Assembly (NCBI GenBank): GCA_964550535.1
Contig: CAZJZQ010000009.1
Span: 1-45,137 of the forward strand
Source of the DNA: UBA7672 sp964550535
Lineage (GTDB): Bacteria; Pseudomonadota; Alphaproteobacteria; Caulobacterales; Hyphomonadaceae
DNA length: 45,137 bases
Reading direction: 5' to 3'
Shown: positions 12,201 through 19,376 of the stretch, piece by piece
How positions within the stretch are numbered: the first letter of the stretch is position 1
Layout: every line of letters begins with the position of its first letter
Position numbers and translations under genes: made by a program
The notes under the pieces: model-generated
Told to the model about the DNA's origin: nothing
Database searches by the model: none
The model's input: only the letters and a program-made list of their open reading frames with translations

Positions 12201-12413
12201 CAGTCGCTCAACGGCAAGGAAATAGACGAGTCGCTGATTTTCGACGCGACCTACCTCTTCGACATCACGGACAATCTCCGTCTGTCGGCGACCGTCGCCA
12301 ACATCCTCGATTCGGAGCCGCCATTCGTGCGCGCCGAGTTCGGCTACGATCCGCGCCTTGGCGTGGACGCGCTGGGCCGCACGTTCGAGATCGGCGTGAA
12401 GGCGACCTTCTAG
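9264..12413 (+). CDS. TonB-dependent outer-membrane receptor, large, cysteine-paired loops (copy 2)
   Basis: A 1049-residue paralogue of the preceding receptor. A signal peptide ends at AWA-QQ (about residue 25) and is followed by a Gln/Ala/Val-rich linker. The plug shows RVIVTGSLIAGSAEDAALPV, FNLRGIGTDKTLTLLNGRR and EILKDGAAVTYGADAVGGVV (residues about 61-185). The barrel ends in VKATF. Matching cysteine pairs are seen in the loop after the first strands (C286/C303), in the GGPNC...NGCLWYNPF segment and in NIPCAY...PDCTTLG. The motif GYENPxxLxxWLxGDR is shared with copy 1, showing common descent by duplication. GGGGAGG lies before the start. The substrate is unknown; the size suggests a bulky ligand such as an oligosaccharide, peptide or metal complex, but that is inference. 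Confidence 0.93.
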   Translation: MKFTLRSASSAAIIVGLAGAFPAWAQQVQTVNVTQVSGPQEAGAPVAQTAAAPQNAAPTDRVIVTGSLIAGSAEDAALPVEVFTQEDMERSGAPTALEFAKELTISGPTTGESNYFGGGNLTGSPAFNLRGIGTDKTLTLLNGRRMSENLSNIPGIALARTEILKDGAAVTYGADAVGGVVNFITRDNFVGLEVNANYKYVADTNGEYDIGILGGFGEGDSNFLWALEYEHRSRLEPEDREFAFLPYAYNPAPWSPLTNLARYYPATASGTLLAATGPLDFTQASCESQGGVYDPAATGGVQCQYGYSSYYNLVEDQDIFRAFAQINTAISDNMNFHADVTYGQVLVPEQFASPSLPTTQGPAPGAGATFQYYVPLTNPYLPEFLARTGYTAPAGTGRYDILLLRPLAHQGNPVGGRGQGFGNAAEIDNQVWRVSAGLDGDIGDVVNYDFGVTYNQSISEYNEGDILGFRLQDALNGFGGPNCNAVDLDSTRPGIQNPAAAGLNGCLWYNPFSSSYRNQPELGLTNPNYIPGYENPNELVGWLFGDRLAETTINSITYDLVFSGRMPFELPGGEPGWALGAQARQQESRQIVPSDFYNGNIPCAYPDQLPGTYPGYPDCTTLGGTGPFTFYGTNPPDYYDQQSKSYFGELQLPILDALNFQLAVRREEFSGGLSDTIYKASGKWDVFGPLSIRGSYGTNFTAPPITLNPGNISNIVRAYTRVNNNWLAAQEVTRTDVQPETATAWNIGAIWQSQGFSRDHDLSIIVDFFSIETEGEIGQVVTPNEIANAVFRFTSGGVAFVNQDGTPISGAPAAVNNGTALADCAHPLIARVRLNDTATSPGGVCGATTRASDINVVQTEIGNGPGQIVEGFDFQVQYELPVGDGDLTIGVNGTYMTELVQTAKSLDGLVVAPADDRLGFLNFNSVTFAAPEWRANAFVNYNLDRHNVRLTTKYVSGITDERTYANLTAYLPGTTTPIGQSLNGKEIDESLIFDATYLFDITDNLRLSATVANILDSEPPFVRAEFGYDPRLGVDALGRTFEIGVKATF

Positions 12414-12438
12414 ACTTCGCGATACCGTAGAGACTGGG

Positions 12439-12464
12439 AACAGGCGGCTTCGGCCGCCTGTTTT
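12439..12464 (+). terminator. Rho-independent terminator after the second TonB receptor
   Basis: AACAGGCGGC (12439-12448) pairs perfectly with GCCGCCTGTT (12453-12462) around a stable TTCG tetraloop. A TTTTCTTTT run follows. Confidence 0.92.
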
Positions 12465-12649
12465 CTTTTGGGGTGATGGTCCGCCGTTCACGGCCGGGCG
12501 CGCCTGCCCTCAAAAACGTACACAATGCAGTGCTTTGGTGCTGCTCTGGTTTGACGCTGTCAGATTGGTCACCGATATAGGGATCAGACCGCCCGGCGCC
12601 GCCGGGACCACCCGGGCTCGATGCCCGGACATGATTGGAGGGCCCAACC

Positions 12650-13288
12650 ATGAAACTGCGCAACATCGCCGCCGCTTTCGGCCTCGCTGTTATCGGACTG
12701 GTCGCCTGCTCGGGCGAATCCACCGGCCCCGCCACCCAGGCCGAGGCCCAGCCGCCCGGCGCCCATGCCCCGGCGAAGGCCGCCAACTTCAAGCTGGTGG
12801 ACCAGAAGGGCGCCACCCACGAACTCTACGCCAAGACGAACCCCAAGGCGCTGGTCATGGTCATGCAGGGCGTCGGCTGCCCCATCGTCCAGAAAATGAC
12901 GCCAGATCTCAAAACCGTTCAGGCGGAGTATGAGGCCAAGGGCGTTGAATTCCTGATGATCAACTCGAACATGCACGACAAACCGGAGATGATCGCCGCC
13001 GAAGCCGAGAAATTCGGGCTCACCATGCCGGTGCTGAAAGACCCGACGCAAGCCGTCGGCAAGCAACTGGGCGCGGTGCGTACCGCCGAAGTCTTCATCG
13101 TCGAACCCAAGACCTGGAAAGTGCTCTATCACGGCCCGCTCAGCGACCGGCTGACCTATGGCCGCGAGAAAGCCAAAGCCGACAACGAATATACGCGTCA
13201 GGTTCTCGACGCGGTGCTGGCGGGCAAGCCGGTTCCCGCCATCCACGCCATGGCCGACGGCTGCATCATCAACTACGCCAAGTCCTGA
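12650..13288 (+). CDS. Redoxin-domain (thioredoxin-like) lipoprotein
   Basis: A 212-residue periplasm-facing lipoprotein. The lipobox is GLVAC with Cys20. A proline/alanine-rich spacer precedes an AhpC/TSA-Redoxin-like fold from about residue 46. The active-site region is GVGCPIVQKM with a single cysteine (Cys77), followed by the typical FLMINSN strand and the segment LGAVRTAEVFIVEP. A second cysteine lies close to the C-terminus in DGCIINY. The single-cysteine GCP motif rather than CxxC argues for a peroxidase-like or thiol-sensing role over a disulfide reductase. The ATG at 12650 has GGAGG 9 nt upstream. It is a single-gene unit between terminators; its partner is unknown. Confidence 0.75.
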   Translation: MKLRNIAAAFGLAVIGLVACSGESTGPATQAEAQPPGAHAPAKAANFKLVDQKGATHELYAKTNPKALVMVMQGVGCPIVQKMTPDLKTVQAEYEAKGVEFLMINSNMHDKPEMIAAEAEKFGLTMPVLKDPTQAVGKQLGAVRTAEVFIVEPKTWKVLYHGPLSDRLTYGREKAKADNEYTRQVLDAVLAGKPVPAIHAMADGCIINYAKS

Positions 13289-13314
13289 CCTCATACCGCC
13301 AGGACGACCAGATC

Positions 13315-13347
13315 AAACGGCTCGCCTGAGATCAGGCGGGCCGTTTT
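13315..13347 (+). terminator. Rho-independent terminator after the redoxin gene
   Basis: A 14-bp stem, 13315-13328 against 13333-13346, has one T-G wobble and a 4-nt loop and ends in TTTT. It starts with AAACGGC and closes with GCCGTTT. It lies 27 nt after the stop. Confidence 0.88.
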
Positions 13348-13458
13348 GCTGTTAAGGAACCGTCCAGGGAAAACCCTGATAGGATTCAGCGGCGGAAAAG
13401 CTTTCTCTCCCGGCACAACCCTCAGTTGCACCACGCAAAGGGAGACGCCGCCCGCCTC

Positions 13459-14571
13459 ATGATCCAGAGCATCACCCTTCTCCGGTTTCCCCAGCTCTCG
13501 CCCCGCACGCTGCTCGCCGCCATGGGGCTGGCGCTCGCGGGCGCGTTCGGCCTCTGGCTGATCGACCAGGCGCTGCATGTCCGCTCCAACGACGCACGTG
13601 TGCGCGCCGACATGGTGACGATCTCCGCGGACATGCCGGGACGGCTGATCGAACGTCCAGTCAGGCCTGGCGATGTGGTTGACGAAGGCGCGGTGCTTGC
13701 GCGGCTCGATGCGCGCGAGGCGGAACTGGCGCTCGACACGCTGACGCTTCGCTTCGAGGCGCTGGAGAGTGACGCGCAAGGCCAGACGCTGCGCACGCGC
13801 ATGCTCAACGCCGCCGGAGACAGCCGCATCAGCGCGCGCCGCTCGGATGTCGCCGCCGCCCGCGCGCGGCTGGCCGAGGCGGAATCTGCGCTCACCGAAG
13901 CGAACGCGCACCACCACCGCATCGCGCTGCTGCACCAGCGCGGCCTTTCACCTGACGCGGCGCTGGAACAGTCCGCCGCGCAGCGCGATCTGGCGGCGCA
14001 TGCCGCAACCCGCGCTCAACGAGAGATGGAGGCGAGCTATTCCGGCGTCCACGAAGCCCGCGCGCTATCGGCCGAAACCGATATCGCGGCCCGCGCAGCC
14101 GACGCCGCCGGAATCGAAGCCCGCGCGCTACAGAAACAGATCGCCCTGCAACAATTGCTGGTGACGCGGCACACCCTCACCAGCCCGCTGGCTGGCGTGA
14201 TCGACGACGTCTTCGCCAAACCCGGCGAGAGGATCGAACCGGGCCAGCGTATCGCTCTGCTGCATAATCCATCAGCGTCGTGGGTGGAGGCCAATATCCG
14301 CGAGGCGGATATCGCACGCGTGCTGACCGGGGCGCGCGTGCGCGTGGAGTTCGACTCTCTCCCCGGCCGCAGCTTCAAGGGCCACGTCACACGTATCCGC
14401 GATGCAGCCGCCAGCGAGTTCGCACTCCTTCCCGTCGTGAACCCCACTGGGGTCTTCACGCGCGTGAGCCAGCGCGTCCCCGTCAGCATCGCACTGGATG
14501 ATCCGCACCCGCCGCTGCGTCCCGGCGCACTGGCCCGCGTGCGGATTCGGGCTAACGACGATGGACGCTGA
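13459..14571 (+). CDS. HlyD/EmrA-family periplasmic adaptor subunit
   Basis: A 370-residue membrane-fusion protein for a tripartite efflux pump. One N-terminal membrane helix (about residues 18-38) is followed by a lipoyl half (VTISADMPGRL...VRPGDVVDEGAVLARLD). A long alpha-helical hairpin rich in Ala/Arg/Glu spans about residues 85-220. The second lipoyl half (SPLAGVIDDVFAKPGERIEPG) leads to a beta-barrel region containing WVEANIREADI. The ATG at 13459 is preferred over a TTG 33 nt upstream because the family begins shortly before the helix. It overlaps the MFS gene by 11 nt, so the two make an EmrAB-type pair. The exported compound is unknown. Confidence 0.88.
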   Translation: MIQSITLLRFPQLSPRTLLAAMGLALAGAFGLWLIDQALHVRSNDARVRADMVTISADMPGRLIERPVRPGDVVDEGAVLARLDAREAELALDTLTLRFEALESDAQGQTLRTRMLNAAGDSRISARRSDVAAARARLAEAESALTEANAHHHRIALLHQRGLSPDAALEQSAAQRDLAAHAATRAQREMEASYSGVHEARALSAETDIAARAADAAGIEARALQKQIALQQLLVTRHTLTSPLAGVIDDVFAKPGERIEPGQRIALLHNPSASWVEANIREADIARVLTGARVRVEFDSLPGRSFKGHVTRIRDAAASEFALLPVVNPTGVFTRVSQRVPVSIALDDPHPPLRPGALARVRIRANDDGR

Positions 14572-16081
14572 ATCCCCGCGCAGCCTGCCGCTCGCGCTGT
14601 GGGCGCTGGCTGGCGGTGCGGTGGGCACGATGACGGCCGCGACGGTGGTGAATGTCGCGATGCCCTCCGTGATCGGCGCGTTCTCACTGGGCCAGGAGGA
14701 GGCGCAGTGGCTCTCCTCCGCTTTCCTGGTGTCGTCCACCGCATGCATGTTGCTGAACACATGGGTCACCGCCGTGCTCGGGATGCGAGGCGCCTTCCTT
14801 GCTGCGATGGCCGTGTTCGCAACCGGCAGCGTGGTTGGCGCGGGCAGTAGCGGCTTTGAAACCGCCATCGCCGCGCGCGTGATGCAGGGTGCCGGCGCAG
14901 GGCTCGTGCAGCCTATGGCGATGATCCTGATCCATCGCCACGCCCCACCAGACAGGCGCGCGAGCATGACCAGCCTTTATGCGCTCGCCGTGATCGCCTC
15001 GCCCGCCCTCGGCCCCGTGCTTGGCGGCGCGCTGATCGACAGGTTCGACTGGCGCGTCGTCTTCGTCGCCACGCTCCCGGCAATCGCTGCGGCCGTGACG
15101 CTCGCCGCCAGCAGCCTGCCGCGCCGCCCGCGCCGCGCACCAATTCCGCCGCTCGATATCGCCGGGCTCGCCCTCCTGGTCATCGCGCTGGCGATGACGT
15201 TGCAATCGCTCGCCGTCGGACACCGCGAAGGATGGTCATCCGCGCAGGCGCAGCTGCGCATGTTCGCCGCCGCAGGGGCGTCGCTCGGCTTTCTCGCATG
15301 GGAGGCCCGGCAGCCTTACCCGCTCCTCCACCTGCGCCTGTTCACAACCCCTGCCTTCGCAGCGGCGGGCCTCGTCATTCTGTTCAGCGGTGTCGCGGTC
15401 TATGGCTCCACCTACCTCATCCCGATGTTCGTCCAGACCGCGCAACGCATGACACCGCTCGCGGCGGGGCAAGTGATGCTGCCCGCCGGACTGGCGATGA
15501 TCCTCGCCTTCCCCCTGTCCGGCCGCCTGGCCGACAAGCTTCCCCCACAAGGCGTTCTTATCGCTGGCGCAGGCATGTTCGCACTGTCCGCCATGCTCCT
15601 GTCGGGCGTTACGGCGGCGACGTCCTTCACGTTCATGGCGGGGTTGATCGCCTTCAACCGTTTCGCCATCGGCGTTCTGTTGCCGCCCACGCACGCCTGC
15701 GCCATGCGCGCGGCGGATCCTTCGCTCATCATCTTCGCCGCGCCTGCGCTCACATTTCTAACACAGGTTGGCGGTGCGCTCGGCGTGGCCGCGCTCTCGG
15801 TGGTGGTGCAGGAACGCGCCGCTTTTCACGCCGTACCGCTGGCCGCAGGTATTAACGAGACCTTGTCATCCGTTCCCCACGCCCTGAACGCAGGAGCCAA
15901 TCTTTCAACACTGGCATGGGCGCAGGCGCAGACATTCGCCTTCCGCGACGGGTTTTTCCTGCTCGGCGCAGGGTTTGCGCTGCTCACAGCACTGATCCCT
16001 TTGCTACCCCGCCCCGCGCCAAAACCCGATGCAGCGAATTTCACCAATCCGCCTAAGCCGGTTTTGACTCTGATCCGGTAA
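14561..16081 (+). CDS. DHA2/EmrB-family MFS drug efflux transporter
   Basis: A 506-residue proton-driven inner-membrane exporter with about 14 hydrophobic helices. Family signatures are the first-helix segment VVNVAMPSVIG, QWLSSAFLVSS in helix 2, ARVMQGAGAGLVQPM and the motif-C-like ASPALGPVLGGALID (antiporter motif). The ATG at 14561 lies inside the last codons of the adaptor gene, which couples their translation. With the HlyD-type subunit it would form an EmrAB-like pump that needs an outer-membrane TolC partner, which is not in this window. No regulator sits next to the pair. The substrate cannot be predicted from sequence. Confidence 0.88.
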   Translation: MDAESPRSLPLALWALAGGAVGTMTAATVVNVAMPSVIGAFSLGQEEAQWLSSAFLVSSTACMLLNTWVTAVLGMRGAFLAAMAVFATGSVVGAGSSGFETAIAARVMQGAGAGLVQPMAMILIHRHAPPDRRASMTSLYALAVIASPALGPVLGGALIDRFDWRVVFVATLPAIAAAVTLAASSLPRRPRRAPIPPLDIAGLALLVIALAMTLQSLAVGHREGWSSAQAQLRMFAAAGASLGFLAWEARQPYPLLHLRLFTTPAFAAAGLVILFSGVAVYGSTYLIPMFVQTAQRMTPLAAGQVMLPAGLAMILAFPLSGRLADKLPPQGVLIAGAGMFALSAMLLSGVTAATSFTFMAGLIAFNRFAIGVLLPPTHACAMRAADPSLIIFAAPALTFLTQVGGALGVAALSVVVQERAAFHAVPLAAGINETLSSVPHALNAGANLSTLAWAQAQTFAFRDGFFLLGAGFALLTALIPLLPRPAPKPDAANFTNPPKPVLTLIR

Positions 16082-16111
16082 CACTGATCCGACGATCGAC
16101 CGGATAACGTG

Positions 16112-17626
16112 ATGCGCGCCGAACGCCTGACATGGATGGATGCAACGGGCGCCGTGTCGTCCGGCGCCGCACCTGCGTCCGCCGCTGTTTGCAACACCAC
16201 CGCCGCAGACACGCCTCCCGCACGCCGTCACCGCCTGCTGAACCGTGGCGCTGTCCGCTATATCGCGCGCACCATCGATGCGTCCGTGCTGATCCTGCTG
16301 ACGTTATGGCTCGCTATGGCGTCGGGCGCTGATCTTCTGCGCATGCCATTGATCGGCGTCTATCCCTATATCCTGCTCCCGGCCGCCGGCTTCGCTGGCG
16401 TATGGCTCGCGGGAGGATACCGTTTCGGCTATGCCGCTTCTGTCGCCGGCCACCTCCTGCGCGTCGCCGCGGCGGGCGTCGCGCTGATTGCGCTGGTCGC
16501 GGCTGCCGGCATCGTGCTCAGGGCTGCGGACCCGGCGCTGATGATCCGTCTTTCGGCCGTCACCGCCATCGCGCTGATCGCGCTGCACGCCATCTATCAG
16601 GCCGTCGTCCGCGCGCTCACGCGCGCCGGTCTTCTGTCGGACAATGTGGTGATCGTGGGCGCGACGCAGGCCGCGTCCAGCATCGTCGCGCGCAATGCCC
16701 GCCTGCGTGAACTCAACATCCTCGGCTATTTCGACGACCGCGCCGGCCGTTCGCCGCAGCCGATGGGCGACGCGCCCTTCCTCGGCGGCATCGACGATCT
16801 GCTCGCCTGGCCTCGCCTGCCTGAAGTGGACCGCATCGTCGTGACCGTGACCTCCACCGCACAGACCCGCGTGCGAACGATGATTGATCGCCTGCGCAAA
16901 CTGCCGCATGAAATCATCCTTGTCCTCGATCTCGATGGCTTCAACCCCGAACATACCTCTCTCGCCCACATCGCGGACGCTCCCGCCGCCTATATCTCGG
17001 GCGCTCCGCGAGACATGCGCCGCGCCGCATTAAAATACCTGTTCGACATTGTCGCGGCGCTGGTCTGCTGCGTCGTGTTCTTCATCCCCGTGCTCGTGAT
17101 CGCGGCGCTGGTGAAGCTCGACAGCCCCGGCCCGGTTTTCTTCCGGCAAAGACGGCACGGCTTCAACAACCAGATCATCCGTGTGTGGAAGTTCCGCACC
17201 ATGCGTCCGGACAAACTCGCGGAACAGGGCGTGATCGTGCAGACCATGCCCAACGACCCGCGCGTCACCCGCATCGGCCGCTTCCTGCGTCGCACCAGCC
17301 TTGATGAACTGCCCCAATTGCTCAACGTGCTGTCTGGCGAAATGTCGCTGGTCGGCCCGCGCCCGCACGCTGTCGGCATGACGGCGGGCGCCACCGAAGT
17401 CGCCCGCATTGTCGGCGACTACGCCCACCGCCACCGCATGAAGCCCGGCATCACCGGCTGGGCCCAGATCAACGGATCGCGCGGCCCGGCGCACGCGGCG
17501 GAAGATGTGCGCGAGCGGGTTCGCCTCGATCAGGAGTATATCTCCCGCGCGTCCGTGTGGTTCGACTGCTGGATTCTCCTGCTCACCGTTCCGCGCCTCC
17601 TTGGCGACCGTCGCAAGGATCGCTGA
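16112..17626 (+). CDS. hfsE: Polyprenyl glycosylphosphotransferase, holdfast initiating enzyme HfsE-like
   Basis: A 504-residue initiating enzyme that moves a sugar phosphate from a UDP-sugar to undecaprenyl phosphate at the inner membrane. Four N-terminal helices (about residues 50-165) precede a CoA-binding-like domain (NVVIVGATQAASSIVARNAR), then a re-entrant helix and the catalytic domain. Conserved catalytic-domain motifs are KYLFD, DSPGPVFFRQ, WKFRTM, RRTSLDELPQLLNVLSGEMS, VGPRPH and KPGITGWAQINGSRG. The ATG at 16112 is used; a GTG directly before it and ATGs 20-25 nt later are alternatives. It is followed 2 nt later by a GT2 enzyme and then a deacetylase, the same role order as the Caulobacter holdfast cluster, which is why I use the hfs name. 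Confidence 0.85.
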   Translation: MRAERLTWMDATGAVSSGAAPASAAVCNTTAADTPPARRHRLLNRGAVRYIARTIDASVLILLTLWLAMASGADLLRMPLIGVYPYILLPAAGFAGVWLAGGYRFGYAASVAGHLLRVAAAGVALIALVAAAGIVLRAADPALMIRLSAVTAIALIALHAIYQAVVRALTRAGLLSDNVVIVGATQAASSIVARNARLRELNILGYFDDRAGRSPQPMGDAPFLGGIDDLLAWPRLPEVDRIVVTVTSTAQTRVRTMIDRLRKLPHEIILVLDLDGFNPEHTSLAHIADAPAAYISGAPRDMRRAALKYLFDIVAALVCCVVFFIPVLVIAALVKLDSPGPVFFRQRRHGFNNQIIRVWKFRTMRPDKLAEQGVIVQTMPNDPRVTRIGRFLRRTSLDELPQLLNVLSGEMSLVGPRPHAVGMTAGATEVARIVGDYAHRHRMKPGITGWAQINGSRGPAHAAEDVRERVRLDQEYISRASVWFDCWILLLTVPRLLGDRRKDR

Positions 17627-17628
17627 TC

Positions 17629-18606
17629 ATGTACGCCGCTGTTCTCTCTCCGAAATACGAAGCAGCCGGCGCCATCGTGCGCGACGTGGTGACAGACAAC
17701 GCCGCATGGGCGAAGGCCCGTCCGGATATTTCCGTCGCCATCCCGGTTTTCCGTCACGACGCTTCCTTCCTGATCGAAGCGCTGGCGCGTTGTGTCCGCT
17801 CCGGCGTGGCCGAAGTCATCGTCCACGACGATGGCAGCCGCGACGCCCACCTGCGCAGCCGCATGGAAGCCGCAGCAGCGCGTGTCGGCATGCCTGTCCG
17901 CCTGGTGTTCGCGGCGTCCAACCGTGGCCGCGCCGCCGCCCGCAATCTGGCCTGCCGTCAGGCGCGCGCGCCGTGGGTCCTGCTGCTCGACGCCGACATG
18001 ACTCCGGATGACGTCAGTTTCATCGCCGCCTACGCCGACGCCGCCCGCCGCGCGCCACGTCCTTCGCTGATCGCCGGAGGGCTGTCATTGAAACTGGCCA
18101 GCACCGACAGGCGCTACGCCCTCCACCGCTGGCAATCGCTGCGATCCGAATGCGTCCCAGCAGCCACCCGCGCACACGCGCCGGGGCGCTACATCTTCAC
18201 GGGGAATGTGTTGGCGCATCGCGATATCCTCGCCGCGATTCCGTTTGATGAGTCCTTCGCCGGCTGGGGCTGGGAGGACACGGATTGGGGCTTGCGTGTC
18301 GAGCGCGCGTTCACCATCCACCACATCAACAATACCGCCTCGCATCTGGGCCTCGACACCGACGCGGCGCTAATGGCGAAATACGGTCGCTCAGCCGCCA
18401 ACTTCGCGCTGCTCGCCGCGCGCCACCCGAAAGCGGCCGCAGCCATGCCTCTCTTCCGCGCCGCCAAAGCGCTGAAACTGCTGCCTGCGCGCCACCTTTT
18501 GACAGCGATGCTCAAAACCGCGGCGTTGAACCGCTCTTTCCCCGTCGCCTTTCGCGGCCGAGTGATGAAAATCTGGCGCGCGCTGAAATACGCAGAGGCG
18601 CTGTGA
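17629..18606 (+). CDS. hfsG: Family 2 glycosyltransferase, HfsG-like
   Basis: A 325-residue GT-A-fold enzyme that would extend the lipid-linked holdfast repeat unit in the cytoplasm. Visible features are the N-terminal strand ISVAIPVFRHD, the nucleotide-binding VIVHDDGSRD, the segment NRGRAAARNLA and the metal-binding DADM (the DxD motif). Further on are an acceptor-side GNVLAHRDIL and GWGWEDTDWGLRV, which carries the ED catalytic-base motif. It starts 2 nt after the hfsE stop and its stop shares one base with the start of the deacetylase gene, so the three are one transcript. The exact sugar is unknown; N-acetylglucosamine would fit a downstream deacetylase, but that is inference. Confidence 0.83.
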   Translation: MYAAVLSPKYEAAGAIVRDVVTDNAAWAKARPDISVAIPVFRHDASFLIEALARCVRSGVAEVIVHDDGSRDAHLRSRMEAAAARVGMPVRLVFAASNRGRAAARNLACRQARAPWVLLLDADMTPDDVSFIAAYADAARRAPRPSLIAGGLSLKLASTDRRYALHRWQSLRSECVPAATRAHAPGRYIFTGNVLAHRDILAAIPFDESFAGWGWEDTDWGLRVERAFTIHHINNTASHLGLDTDAALMAKYGRSAANFALLAARHPKAAAAMPLFRAAKALKLLPARHLLTAMLKTAALNRSFPVAFRGRVMKIWRALKYAEAL

Positions 18607-19376
18607 TGGCTCCCACCAGCTACACGCCCTCCCGCTCTGTGCCCGCGCGTATCCAGCGCCGTCTGGTGCAGTGGCGCAGCGCCGCTCCCGTCAACATCGA
18701 ATCCGACCGGCCCGTCGTCAGCTTCACCTTCGACGACTTCCCAAAGTCCGCGATGAACGGCGCGGACGTGGTGGAGGCCGAAGGCGGCCGCGCGGGCTTT
18801 TACGCCTGCACCTCCATGCTTGGCGGCATACACGCTGAAATGGGCGAGATGTACGATGCGGCGACGCTCGGCGAACTCACCCTGCGGGGCCACGAAATCG
18901 GCGCGCATAGCCACACCCACCTCGACTGCGCGCGCGAGCCGCTGGCGAAGGTGGAACGCGATATCAGTGAGAACCTCGTCGTCCTGTCCACCCTGGGCTT
19001 CACACAACCGGTCGCATCCTTTGCCTGGCCGTATGGCGAAACGTCCGTCGGCGCCAAGCGTTGGGCCTCCGATGTTTTCGCCACGGCGCGCGGAGTCCTT
19101 CCGGGCGTGAATGTCGGCGCTGCTGATCGCGGACAGTTGCGCGCGGTGGAACTGGGCGACAGCGCAGCGCATCGCACACGCGCCACGGCGATGCTGCGCT
19201 CCGCCATTGAATCAAAGGGCTGGCTGATCTTCTTCACGCACGACGTCAGCGCATCTCCTACGCGCTATGGCTGCACGCCCGATCTGATCCGCGATCTCGC
19301 CCGTGCGGCCACCAGTCAGGGCGCGGTTCTCGCCGCGCCATCCCTCGCCGCCGTTCTGTGCGGCGTCATCGACTGA
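18606..19376 (+). CDS. hfsH: Polysaccharide deacetylase, HfsH-like
   Basis: A 256-residue NodB-homology enzyme that removes acetyl groups from amino sugars of the growing polysaccharide. In Caulobacter the equivalent step sets holdfast adhesiveness and anchoring. Motifs are SFTFDDFP (catalytic Asp pair), HSHTH (metal-binding histidines), WPYGE and FFTHDVS. No signal peptide is evident, so a cytoplasmic site on lipid-linked intermediates is likely. The start overlaps the hfsG stop by one base (TGATG). The last 61 nt overlap the convergent hfsC gene, so both C-termini are encoded on opposite strands of the same DNA. Confidence 0.85.
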   Translation: MAPTSYTPSRSVPARIQRRLVQWRSAAPVNIESDRPVVSFTFDDFPKSAMNGADVVEAEGGRAGFYACTSMLGGIHAEMGEMYDAATLGELTLRGHEIGAHSHTHLDCAREPLAKVERDISENLVVLSTLGFTQPVASFAWPYGETSVGAKRWASDVFATARGVLPGVNVGAADRGQLRAVELGDSAAHRTRATAMLRSAIESKGWLIFFTHDVSASPTRYGCTPDLIRDLARAATSQGAVLAAPSLAAVLCGVID

